NCBI RefSeq assembly: GCF_018449525.1
Contig: NZ_JAAVUS010000008.1
Span: 1-64,000, forward strand
Direction: 5' to 3'
Source of the DNA: Bradyrhizobium sp. dw_78
Lineage (GTDB): Bacteria > Pseudomonadota > Alphaproteobacteria > Rhizobiales > Xanthobacteraceae
Length of the DNA stretch: 64,000 bases
This document shows, piece by piece, positions 37,021-44,795 of the stretch. Every line of letters begins with the position of its first letter. The first letter of the stretch is position 1. A program made the translations under genes and the position numbers. Under the pieces are notes generated by a model. That model did no database searches and was not told the DNA's origin. It was given only the letters and a program-made list of their open reading frames with translations.

Positions 37021-37671
37021 ATGACGTGCATGCCACAAGGCCTTGATGCGTTGTCGCGTTCCCGGTTGCGCGCCCAGGCAGTATTGCTCAAGGAAGCGGG
37101 ACACGATTATGTTTCAATCGGGATCCAGCTTGGCGTCACGGCGGTCGCCGCGCGCGACCTGTGCCTGCGGGACCGACAGCAGGCGAGGCGGCGATCAAGC
37201 AGGTCCGGCCTCGTGCTTTTGCCACAGGGCGTCATCGACCTGTTCGTAAATGGATCCTACGCCGCGCTTGTCGCCCGCACGATGTCCGCCAGGATGCGAT
37301 ATCTTGCGAAGATTGGTTCGCTTTACACGAAAACGGAGTTGTTGCGTGAGCGCGGTGTCGGTCGCGCGACCGTGACCCGTGTTCAGAACTGGTTGGCGGC
37401 CGAGGGGTATCGCTTGCGCCGATCCAGCGAATCGGTCGCCGAGGCGGTCTGCCGCGACAGGCGTTACAATCCACGGCACCTATCCCAAGTTTCCTCCCAA
37501 GGCTCTGATCGAGTCTCCTGGCGGCCTGAGGTCGGCGGCGCAGCTGCCGGTTCGGCGCAGCGTGGCGCGGCGCGACCGGCTGTCGAGCCGTGGAACAGAT
37601 ATGAGCGGCATGAGTCTCCGCCGATCTCCGATTATGAGAGCGGTCCATCACTCTCGGAATCGCTTCACTAA
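37021..37671 (+). CDS. Hypothetical protein with an RNA-polymerase alpha-CTD-like segment
   Basis: The 216-aa protein starts at ATG 37021 behind a strong GGAGGG; the frame also opens at 36967, overlapping tonB. An N-terminal HTH-like part (AVLLKEAGHDYVSIGIQLGV) is followed at about 100-145 by TKTELLRERGVGRATVTRVQ and NWLAAEGYRL. This resembles the helix-hairpin-helix of the RNA polymerase alpha C-terminal domain. The last 70 residues are polar and low-complexity. Similar unnamed proteins occur in Bradyrhizobium, as far as I recall. DNA or sigma/RNA-polymerase contact is a guess. It lies next to three sigma-factor cassettes. Confidence 0.6.
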   Translation: MTCMPQGLDALSRSRLRAQAVLLKEAGHDYVSIGIQLGVTAVAARDLCLRDRQQARRRSSRSGLVLLPQGVIDLFVNGSYAALVARTMSARMRYLAKIGSLYTKTELLRERGVGRATVTRVQNWLAAEGYRLRRSSESVAEAVCRDRRYNPRHLSQVSSQGSDRVSWRPEVGGAAAGSAQRGAARPAVEPWNRYERHESPPISDYESGPSLSESLH

Positions 37672-37738
37672 CCAGCAATTCGCCGATGCCTGCCGTCGTA
37701 TCCATTATTCAAAGCGTCGCCTCCAAAGGTTTCCTTCC

Positions 37739-38400
37739 ATGCATCGCTCGCGCCTTCTGACTTTCGCTGCGGTGATCTTCGCCATGCTTGCTGCGACGAA
37801 CATGGTGTTTGCCCAACAGAATTCCGCAGACGATCAATCCGACGCTGCGGCTCCAAAAACGGACCAGGCCAAGCGTCCGCCAGCGAAATCTCCGGCAAGG
37901 CCTCCCACGAAGTCCATTGTGCAAGCCAGTGTGCCGACGCCCGCGGCGCAACTGCCCAACGGGGCGTCGTCGATCAATGAAACCTATGCCGACTGGACTG
38001 TCGATTGCCGTGTCGTCGAGGGTCAAAAGCGATGCGTGCTGTCGCAAGCCCAGGGCAACAGCCAGACCGGACAACGCTCCTTCGCGATCGAGCTGCAGAC
38101 GCCGAAGGAAGGCAAGACTGAAGGCACCATTCTGATGCCGTTCGGATTGAAGCTCGATACCGGCGCGCTGCTTAAACTGGACGACAAAATCTCGGTCAGG
38201 GACTGCGGTTCTCGACCTGCGTTCCGCAAGGCTGCCTGTTGCCGGTCTCTTTCCCGACGGTTGCTACCGACGCGATGAAGATCGGCAAAATCCTTGCCGT
38301 GGCATCGCTCAATCTGGCGAATGGCGAGCCCGTGACCTTCAACGTTTCGCTCAATGGATTCGCCGCGGCTCTTGACCGTGCCGTGCAACTCGGAAGCTGA
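37739..38400 (+). pseudogene. Invasion-associated locus B (IalB) family protein, broken by a 1-nt frameshift
   Basis: The first ~155 residues are an IalB-family secreted protein. It has a signal peptide ending at MVFAQ, a Pro/Lys-rich spacer, then ETYADWTVDCRVVEGQKRC and LMPFGLKLDTGALLKLDDKIS. In frame, the sequence then loses similarity. From the same point in the next frame the family continues (FSTCVPQGCLLPVSFPT, then MKIGKILAVASLNLANGE and FNVSLNGFAAALDRAVQLGS) to TGA 38398-38400. One missing G near 38194-38195 (TCGGTCAGG) would restore a 220-aa protein. This may be a real mutation or a sequencing error in a short G-run. IalB proteins are periplasmic/outer-surface factors. Confidence 0.85.
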
Positions 38401-38489
38401 GACGGCAAAGACCGACCGCTTCGATATATTCGATAGAGATACATTTCGCTTGAAATGCTCGTCGCGTCGGAATGAGCGATGTCGCAAAT

Positions 38490-38538
38490 GATAGCGTGCT
38501 CGAGCGAAGTGGATTCCGGTTCGCGTTCGATGAAGCGC
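38490..38538. repeat. Dispersed intergenic repeat, copy 2
   Basis: ATAGCG, then CGAGCGAAGTGGAT and CCGGTTCGCGT match the inverse of the element at 17649-17713. It lies between the ialB-like gene and the convergent efflux operon. Confidence 0.5.
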
Positions 38539-38569
38539 CAGAGATGGTCCGGACAGAGCCGAACCGGTT

Positions 38570-39472
38570 TTAAGGCTGTGACCGCGGCTTGCCCTGCGCC
38601 GTGTCGTCCGGTCCCGTCACGATCACGGTGGCGGTCATGCCGGCGCTCAAGGTGATGCCATCCGGCACGCGATCGATGGCGATGCGTACCGGGACGCGCT
38701 GCGCCAGCCGGACCCAGTTGAAGGTCGGGTTGACGTTGGCGATCAAGTCGCTTCCGAGCACGTTGTCGCGGTCGGTGATCGCTCGCGCGATACTCTGAAC
38801 GTGCCCCTGCAACTCCGAACTGGACCCGAGCAGGCGGATGGAGACGCGATCGCCGATCCGGATCCCGTGCAGCTTGGTCTCCTCGAAATAGCCGGCGACG
38901 TAATAGGAATCGCTGTCCACCACGGCCAGGATCGCGTGCCCGGCGGTGGCGTAGTCGCCGCGGTCGAGCAGGAGGTTGGTGATGTGGCCGTTGACCGGAG
39001 ACCGCACCTGGGTGCGCGCGAGATTGAGCTTGGCCACGTTGACCGCGACCTGCGCCTGATCGTAGGTCGCCTGCGCCGCGAGCGCCGCCGTGTGAGCCTG
39101 GGTGAGCGCTTCGTCCGAAATCGCGACGGCGGTGAGTTTTTTGCGCCGCTCATATTCATCCTGCCGCTGGTCGCGCAGGCTCTGCGCGCCGGCCAAAGCC
39201 GCTTCGGCCTCGGAGAGCGCGAGCTGGAAACGCGCGGGATCGATGACGAACAGGATGTCGCCGACCTGAACCGTTTGATTGTCGACGACACGCAGATCGA
39301 CCACCGCGCCGGAGACATCCGGCGTCACCATCACGACATTGGCGCGCACGCGCGCGTCGCGGGTCCACGGGCTGTTCTCATAGGTCTGCCAGAGAAACCA
39401 TCCGGCCACGACCGCGGCAACCAGCGCCGTGAGCGTGACGAGAATGCGGGAGAAGGAGGAACGATCGGGCAT
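38570..39472 (-). CDS. HlyD-family membrane fusion protein of an AaeA/EmrA-type efflux pump
   Basis: The 300-aa periplasmic adaptor has one N-terminal membrane helix (ILVTLTALVAAVVAGWFLW, residues 10-28). A first biotinyl-lipoyl half follows (VRANVVMVTPDVSGAVVDLRV), then a coiled-coil hairpin (about 85-150), the second half (TQVRSPVNGHI) and a beta-barrel (YYVAGYFEETKL). It is the last gene of the operon FUSC-DUF1656-adaptor, the same order as AaeB-AaeX-AaeA. Such pumps export aromatic carboxylic acids and other amphipathic compounds. Confidence 0.9.
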   Translation of the reverse strand: MPDRSSFSRILVTLTALVAAVVAGWFLWQTYENSPWTRDARVRANVVMVTPDVSGAVVDLRVVDNQTVQVGDILFVIDPARFQLALSEAEAALAGAQSLRDQRQDEYERRKKLTAVAISDEALTQAHTAALAAQATYDQAQVAVNVAKLNLARTQVRSPVNGHITNLLLDRGDYATAGHAILAVVDSDSYYVAGYFEETKLHGIRIGDRVSIRLLGSSSELQGHVQSIARAITDRDNVLGSDLIANVNPTFNWVRLAQRVPVRIAIDRVPDGITLSAGMTATVIVTGPDDTAQGKPRSQP

Positions 39473-39487
39473 CTTGAAAATCCGGGC

Positions 39488-39685
39488 CTAGAGTGTGGCG
39501 ACCACGAGGACGCTGAGCAAAATGACGTAGAGAGCGGTGTTGAACAGCGGCGGATGCCAGACGAATCGATAAAGCCTCCAGCGCATCAGCAAATAGCGCA
39601 GCGCATACCATATCAGCGCCGCCACCAGGGCGTAGCCCAGCATTGGAGCGAACAGCACGCCGCCGATATTGATTTCCCTGATCAC
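39488..39685 (-). CDS. DUF1656 small membrane protein (AaeX-like)
   Basis: The 65-aa protein has two transmembrane helices (APMLGYALVAALIWYALRYLL and LFNTALYVILLSVLVVATL) and a short basic loop, the DUF1656 pattern. It overlaps the FUSC gene by 4 bp and precedes the adaptor gene by 15 bp. Its role in the pump is not known, but it is conserved in this position. Confidence 0.88.
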   Translation of the reverse strand: MIREINIGGVLFAPMLGYALVAALIWYALRYLLMRWRLYRFVWHPPLFNTALYVILLSVLVVATL

Positions 39686-41805
39686 GCGGTCACCGCGGCG
39701 ATTCCATCGATCGCATCATCGCCCGAGGGTTCTCCGAAAAATTCCGAATGCTGTCGCATGGTCATGGCGACGCTGAACAGTGCTTCGGCCGCGCGCACGG
39801 TCAAGGCGCTTTCGTCCAACGCAAAAACCTGCCGGCTCGCCGCTTCCAGAAGTTCAAGCGGCAAGGGCTTGTCGCCGCGGCCCTTCGCGATCTCCATGAA
39901 ATGCCCTGCCAGCGCTGTCAATGCGTTGCGGACAGGCGCCGCCGCGGCAGCCGGCAATTCGGGCAGCCATGTCCGCAGCGCAAGGACGTTGAGGCCGAGC
40001 CGCAGGCCGCCAAGGCTTCCCTGAATGACCGCGCGGTCCTTGGCGATCATCGGATCGAGGCGCGCGAACAGTGCGTTGATGCGGTCGAACATCCGGCTTT
40101 CGAACGCCGCGCGGTTGTCGATCCCGGAGGCGAGGCAGGCGGCCGCGAGATCGTGAAACAGGCCGCGCGACAGGCGCTGTACCGCCCAGCCGGCGCCCCG
40201 CGGCCGCAACAGGCGGAGCGCGACGACCGCCATGCCGATCCCGACCACATAGCTGACGGCATTGTTCAGGAAGGCTTCGAAGTCATAGACCGTGCTGTTG
40301 GTGATCGCCATCAGGCCGCCGCCGGTGAAGATCAGCGGCATCACGATCTGAACCGTGGAAGGCGTGGCAAGCAGCAGGCCGCAGACCAGATAGAACGGGG
40401 CGAGCGCGGCGACCAGCGAAGCGAATCCCGTCAGCGGCGGAAGAACCACAAACAGGTAGCAAGCCGCGAAAAACGCGCCGACCACGCTCATCCGGAGGAA
40501 AGAGACCGAGGCGACGCTGGGATCGTCGCGGCCGCCCATGATCGCGCAGATGATCGCGGTAAACGTCACCGCGGTCGGACCGCCTGGCCAGGCGGACAAA
40601 ATCCAGAACGCGCTCGCGGCGATCACCGCGATTGCCGTCACCGCGCCATCGATCAGGGCGGCTGGAAGATCACGATAGGGATGAAACGCCGGGCTGGCGG
40701 GGCTTCCCTGAAGGCGGGTGCCGCTGGAGACATGGGTCCGCAGCCAGACGGAATCGCGCCAGAGATCGATGACGTCGGTCAGGCGCAACAAAATGCTGCG
40801 AACGAGGAATGCATTCGGGTCGCGCCGCAAATCATGCACCGATGGAAGACGCGATGCGATCTCGGCCCGCAGGGCCAATTCGTCGGCGCTTTCGATTTCC
40901 GAATCGGCAGGGGTCCTGGCCCCGGCCGATTGCGCCAGGTGCATGGCGGCGCGTTCAAGCAGCGGACGAAGCTCCGACGCCGTCGGGGGACGTTCCCGCG
41001 TCAGTACGGCGAAGCGATCATATACCGACATCAGCAGGGCGAGGAGCGAGAGCAGTTTGCCTTCGATCTGCCGGATCGCGGGATCGAAAGCTTTCAGCGG
41101 CGGCGTATCGAAGATTGCGAAGATGCGGAGCCGGTCGAGCGAGACGACGGTGGCGAGAATGCGCCGCCGGTCGATCAGGCCCTGGGCTTCGCTCTGCTGT
41201 CCGCGCAGGGCATCGCCGGCCCAGCGCGCCATGTCCGGCAGCGCGGCGTTCAGCGCCTTGCGCAGGCTGTCGCCCGCCCGCTGCGGAAAAACCAGATGAT
41301 GCACCAGCGTTGCGCAGCCGATGCCCAGCGTGATCTCGAGGCAACGCGCGACCGCGATGTCGAACGCCGATTCCGGCGCCAGCGCCGCTGCGAGCCCGAT
41401 CAGCGCAGCCGAATAGCCGGACAGCATGCCGACATATCCTTGCGGCGCGTCGCGCAGGTAAACCGAGACGGCGGTGCCAAGCCCCATCCACAGCGCAAGC
41501 GCCAGGCAGAACAGTTCGGGGCTGTTGGAAAACAGCGCGACGAAAACCAGCGATGCGATGGCGCCGATTACCGTGCCGAGCACGCGATACATCGATTTCG
41601 ACAACACCATGCCGGCCAGCGGCTGCGATACCACATAGACGGTGGTAACCGCCCACATCGGCTCGGAAAGGTCGAGACGGAACGCGATATAAAGCGCCAA
41701 CATCGCGGCAAAGAAGCTCTTGAAGGAGAAAACCACCTCTCGCCACGTCGGCTTTTGTAGAATCATCACGGTCCCGGTGCGGGGTATTCGAAAATCGATG
41801 GACAT
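39682..41805 (-). CDS. FUSC-family efflux transporter (AaeB/fusaric acid resistance type)
   Basis: The 707-aa inner-membrane protein has two blocks of helices, at about residues 30-180 (MWAVTTVYVVSQPLAGMVLSK) and about 380-540 (AFWILSAWPGGPTAVTFTAI, LPPLTGFASLVAALAPFYLV). A large soluble part separates them and a second soluble part follows. This is the duplicated FUSC layout. With the HlyD adaptor it should expel aromatic acids across the envelope. ATG 41805 is used; ATG 41766 (MILQKPTW) is possible. No regulator lies beside it. Confidence 0.9.
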   Translation of the reverse strand: MSIDFRIPRTGTVMILQKPTWREVVFSFKSFFAAMLALYIAFRLDLSEPMWAVTTVYVVSQPLAGMVLSKSMYRVLGTVIGAIASLVFVALFSNSPELFCLALALWMGLGTAVSVYLRDAPQGYVGMLSGYSAALIGLAAALAPESAFDIAVARCLEITLGIGCATLVHHLVFPQRAGDSLRKALNAALPDMARWAGDALRGQQSEAQGLIDRRRILATVVSLDRLRIFAIFDTPPLKAFDPAIRQIEGKLLSLLALLMSVYDRFAVLTRERPPTASELRPLLERAAMHLAQSAGARTPADSEIESADELALRAEIASRLPSVHDLRRDPNAFLVRSILLRLTDVIDLWRDSVWLRTHVSSGTRLQGSPASPAFHPYRDLPAALIDGAVTAIAVIAASAFWILSAWPGGPTAVTFTAIICAIMGGRDDPSVASVSFLRMSVVGAFFAACYLFVVLPPLTGFASLVAALAPFYLVCGLLLATPSTVQIVMPLIFTGGGLMAITNSTVYDFEAFLNNAVSYVVGIGMAVVALRLLRPRGAGWAVQRLSRGLFHDLAAACLASGIDNRAAFESRMFDRINALFARLDPMIAKDRAVIQGSLGGLRLGLNVLALRTWLPELPAAAAAPVRNALTALAGHFMEIAKGRGDKPLPLELLEAASRQVFALDESALTVRAAEALFSVAMTMRQHSEFFGEPSGDDAIDGIAAVTA

Positions 41806-42089
41806 CTCTATTAGAGCGGACGCCGCAAGCCAACTTCAACTTGGCGATGGAAGCTAACCGGAATCAGCGTGGCAGCGCCTGCCGCATGGCTGGCGTGCTT
41901 TTGCACGGTGGCGGTTGGCACGCCGTTCGGCATCGCGGCGTTCGTACGTCATAGGAATAAATGATATCGCAAGCTTTGGCCGGTGTGGAGGAAAAGCGAT
42001 TGCGCTCTTGCTGCCGGAATTCTACGATTTTATTCGCATTATCGCGGTTTTGGGTGAAGTGCTGCCCCGCTGGCGCCGCCCGTCACCGC

Positions 42090-42386
42090 TCAGTCCTTCC
42101 AGGGGCTGAAGCTTTTCGTTTCACCGGGATTGAGGCCGCCGAGATGCCGAACGATATCGTCATAGCCGCGGTCGGTCGTCTTGTAAGTGAGGCTGTCGTC
42201 GATGTCCTTGCCGTCGCTGGTGAGGCGCAGATGCAGGGTGATGGCGCCATCGTCCTGCATGATGGCGGTGCCGGAAAATGGCATCGACGGCCGCGCCTCC
42301 GAAGGCGATGGCTTGACGTCGGCCGCGGGGCAGGCGCTGCTGGCGCCGAGCATCAGGAGGACGAGGAATTCCCTGCGCAGCGTCAT
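42090..42386 (-). CDS. Small secreted hypothetical protein at the end of the polysaccharide operon
   Basis: The 98-aa protein has a signal sequence (REFLVLLMLGASSACPA) with a Cys after Ala-Ser-Ser-Ala, so it may be a lipoprotein. The mature part includes GTAIMQDDGAITLHLRLTSD and ends in KSFSPWKD. It starts at ATG 42384-42386, 10 bp after the methyltransferase gene, in the same direction. I do not recognise a family. The position suggests a periplasmic accessory of polysaccharide production. Confidence 0.65.
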   Translation of the reverse strand: MTLRREFLVLLMLGASSACPAADVKPSPSEARPSMPFSGTAIMQDDGAITLHLRLTSDGKDIDDSLTYKTTDRGYDDIVRHLGGLNPGETKSFSPWKD

Positions 42387-42396
42387 CGAGCGTGCG

Positions 42397-43140
42397 CTAC
42401 CGGATATCAGACCGGCGCCAGACTCCGATGACGCGCCCGGTCTGCGGATCGTCGTCCTCGCGCAAGATCTCGGATGGCTGCGGAAGGCTGAACGGCGGCG
42501 CGCACAGATTGATGTGCCGTACCTGGCCGAACCTGATGTCGGCATTTTGCCGCGCATTGAGGTAGGTGGTCGCCAACAGGTAGCGAATGGTGGATTTCCG
42601 GAATTGATCGAGCGCCGCCCGGACGGCCTCGTCCGGGAAATGAATCATGAGATCCCGTGCGAGCCAGCTATCGACCGCGGGAAGCGGATCGCTGAGCACG
42701 TTCAGTTCCATGAATTCGGTGCCGGGATATTTGCGGCGGTTTTCGACGATGAGGTCGTGAACGATATCGGCTCCGACATAGCGGAAGCCGGATGGCCAAT
42801 GGACGTGCCGCATCCAGTGAAAATCGCCGCAGGGCGCGTCCAGCAGCGAGTGAACGGATTGGCGCTGCACGAATTTCTCGAGCTCGGCCCTGATCGACAC
42901 CGTTCGTTGCAGTTCGGCGCCCCAGCCGCTGCGGCTCTCACCGTTGTTCCACCAGTTTCTCTGGAAAATATTGGTGAAGACCAGCTTCGGATCGTCGGTG
43001 CCAAGGCTGTCCACGGTCATGCGCTCGTTGATGATCGAACGCAGCCCGGGCGGAGCGTTGTTGCGGATCGATGCGTAGAAGCGCGGCGTATGGCGCTTCA
43101 GCAATAACGCGGTCTCGGTGACTGCCTTTGAAAGCCGCAT
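42397..43140 (-). CDS. Class I SAM-dependent methyltransferase
   Basis: The 247-aa protein has a Rossmann-fold methyltransferase core. Motif I is SLLDAPCGDFHWM, followed by YVGADIVHDLI and ARDLMIHFPDEAVRAAL. ATG 43138-43140 (MRLSKAV) is preferred; the frame is open to 43194, but that part lies in the repeat region. It is separated from the GH10 gene by a 74-bp hairpin-type palindrome region. It may methylate a sugar of the exopolysaccharide, together with the FkbM enzyme at 62029. Confidence 0.8.
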   Translation of the reverse strand: MRLSKAVTETALLLKRHTPRFYASIRNNAPPGLRSIINERMTVDSLGTDDPKLVFTNIFQRNWWNNGESRSGWGAELQRTVSIRAELEKFVQRQSVHSLLDAPCGDFHWMRHVHWPSGFRYVGADIVHDLIVENRRKYPGTEFMELNVLSDPLPAVDSWLARDLMIHFPDEAVRAALDQFRKSTIRYLLATTYLNARQNADIRFGQVRHINLCAPPFSLPQPSEILREDDDPQTGRVIGVWRRSDIR

Positions 43141-43214
43141 GTTTTGTTTCCCTCTGGCTCCCTGGAGCAGGATGATTTTTCTTCGAATCGTCATCCCGCT
43201 CTATGTTTTTGTTT

Positions 43215-43264
43215 GACCATGATCTTTTTCGGAAAACCGGTGTCCACTTTTCCGGATCATGGTC
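43215..43264. repeat. REP-like palindromic intergenic repeat
   Basis: GACCATGATC (43215) pairs perfectly with GATCATGGTC (to 43264), and inside it CGGAAAA pairs with TTTTCCG around CCGGTGTCCAC. A second hairpin-like block with CTTCGAATCGTCATCCCG lies just before it (about 43170-43196). These resemble intergenic repeats common in Bradyrhizobium-group genomes. The last base of the repeat is the first base of the GH10 stop codon (CTA, 43264-43266). Confidence 0.65.
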
Positions 43265-44379
43265 TAGCGAGCCTGGCCCTCTGTGGAAGCCTTGGCTCGA
43301 CGGGCATTCTCGAATGACTGCGCGATCACGTTCCACAATGGTTTGGGTTGTAATTGGTCATCATAAGGCAGCGGCCGGGACAGGCGCGTCTTGTCCTTGG
43401 CCATGCCGCGATAGAACGAATATTTGTCGGCCAGTTCCCAGGTGATAAACGCCTTGACGGCCGGATGGCGAAGCGTCGGTTCCAGGAATTGCTGCGCTGT
43501 TCTGGCGACCGCCGCGTCGCGGGCCGCGATGTCATCCGGAAAGGTGCCGTCATAGACATCGAATTCGGTGATGTAGATGTCGACGCCGAGATCGGCCAAT
43601 TGATGAAGGAATTCGTCGAACCGGGCCGGGTCGTGCGGGTATTGCGGCTGCAAGTGACCCTGCAGGCCGACCACGTCGAGCTTGACGCCGGCATGTTTGA
43701 GATCGGCGACCAACTTCAATAGCCCGCGACGGACGGCCAGTCCGACCTCGTCGTCGCGCTCGGTCTGCGCCTCGTTCAAGACCAGTTTTGTCTTGGGATC
43801 GAGCTGCGCGACCCGCTCAAAGGCGCGCCGGACATAGTCGGTGCCGAAGGCGTCGTACCACGGGCCAAGCCGGAAGCCGCCGGGCGCGCGATGTCCGGGC
43901 CAGAACGGCTCGTTGACCACGTCCCATGATTGCAACCGTCCCGCGTAACGCGTGACGAGTTCATCGATGTAGGAATCGAAAAACGCGCGCCGTTCGTCGC
44001 CGCTCATGCTCTTGATCCAGACCGGAACCCATTCGTTCCAGATCAGGCAATGCCCGCGCATCGCGATCTTGTGCTGATCGCAGAAAGCCAGCAGCCGGTC
44101 CGCATTTTCGAAATGCTTCGGCCCCGGCTGCGGCGCGACCCGCCCCATCTTCAGCGCGATGTCGGTGGTGACGATCCTGGTTTGCGTGACGTAGAGGTCG
44201 CGATAGGCCGGGTCCTTGTCCATCACCTCCTCGGCGGCGGCAGCGCCGAACACATATCCGTTCCTGGCGGCGATCGAAGCAAGACTTGCCGTTGGCGCCC
44301 CCGCGGACAGTCGCCCGCCGCCAGCGGCGAGGCCGGCGGCGGTCATTTGCAGGAGACGGCGGCGAGACATGGAAATCAT
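43264..44379 (-). CDS. GH10 glycoside hydrolase (endo-1,4-beta-xylanase family), Tat-type signal
   Basis: This 371-aa secreted enzyme has a twin-arginine-like leader (SRRRLLQMTAAGLAAGGG). The GH10 catalytic pair is present: acid/base Glu157 in WDVVNEP and nucleophile Glu272 in YITEFD. The family motif GHTLVWH reads GHCLIWN, so the His at the -1 subsite is Asn, as may occur in a proteobacterial subgroup. It lies inside the exopolysaccharide operon, adjoining the preceding small secreted protein without a gap. It may trim or release the polysaccharide instead of degrading plant xylan. The activity is inferred. Confidence 0.9.
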   Translation of the reverse strand: MISMSRRRLLQMTAAGLAAGGGRLSAGAPTASLASIAARNGYVFGAAAAEEVMDKDPAYRDLYVTQTRIVTTDIALKMGRVAPQPGPKHFENADRLLAFCDQHKIAMRGHCLIWNEWVPVWIKSMSGDERRAFFDSYIDELVTRYAGRLQSWDVVNEPFWPGHRAPGGFRLGPWYDAFGTDYVRRAFERVAQLDPKTKLVLNEAQTERDDEVGLAVRRGLLKLVADLKHAGVKLDVVGLQGHLQPQYPHDPARFDEFLHQLADLGVDIYITEFDVYDGTFPDDIAARDAAVARTAQQFLEPTLRHPAVKAFITWELADKYSFYRGMAKDKTRLSRPLPYDDQLQPKPLWNVIAQSFENARRAKASTEGQAR

Positions 44380-44787
44380 TCAGGAGAGGCCCTTGATCTT
44401 CTGGCAGGATGTCGACGACGTGGAAGATATCTTGACGATGCCCTCGATCGATTTGACCCGGACGCGTTCCTTCGCCGTGAGGAAGTGCAGGGTGGCGCGC
44501 GGATAGGTTTCGCAGAATTGCGACAGTGTTGCGGCCGTTGCCGCCACGCTGTCCTGCTTCGGGACCACGGCGATACCGCCGTCCTTCAGGATGTAGGCGT
44601 CCTTGACGTTCGTCATGGCAATGGTCGCAAGGCACTTCTTGAACAGATCGTCATAGGTCGTCGGCGGAACGGTCAGGTCGCCGTCGGGATCGCTGAGCAG
44701 ATAGTTACGGCTCTTGTCGCAACTGTCGGCCCGCGCGGCATGGACGCCGAGTGTGAGGAGGACGGCAATGAAAGCCAGTTGTTTCAT
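44380..44787 (-). CDS. Secreted hypothetical protein of the polysaccharide locus
   Basis: The 135-aa protein has a signal peptide (MKQLAFIAVLLTLGVHAARA) and several Cys residues in the mature part that could form disulfides (SCDK, KKCLATIA, FCETYP, SCQKI). No family is recognised. ATG 44787 is chosen because it starts exactly at the signal peptide. It sits between a glycosyltransferase and the GH10 gene with almost no spacing. Confidence 0.7.
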   Translation of the reverse strand: MKQLAFIAVLLTLGVHAARADSCDKSRNYLLSDPDGDLTVPPTTYDDLFKKCLATIAMTNVKDAYILKDGGIAVVPKQDSVAATAATLSQFCETYPRATLHFLTAKERVRVKSIEGIVKISSTSSTSCQKIKGLS

Positions 44788-44795
44788 GTCCTCGC

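Noticed and set aside
38801..40024. 407-codon plus-strand frame opposite the efflux adaptor
   Set aside because: Shadow of HlyD, DUF1656 and FUSC genes; no family features.
39748..41760. 670-codon plus-strand frame opposite the FUSC gene
   Set aside because: Shadow frame of a GC-rich gene: Arg/Gln/His-rich and without domains, whereas the minus strand encodes a clear FUSC protein.
43170..43264. Possible CRISPR-like or terminator structure
   Set aside because: A single palindromic unit without regularly spaced repeats; better explained as a REP-like intergenic repeat.
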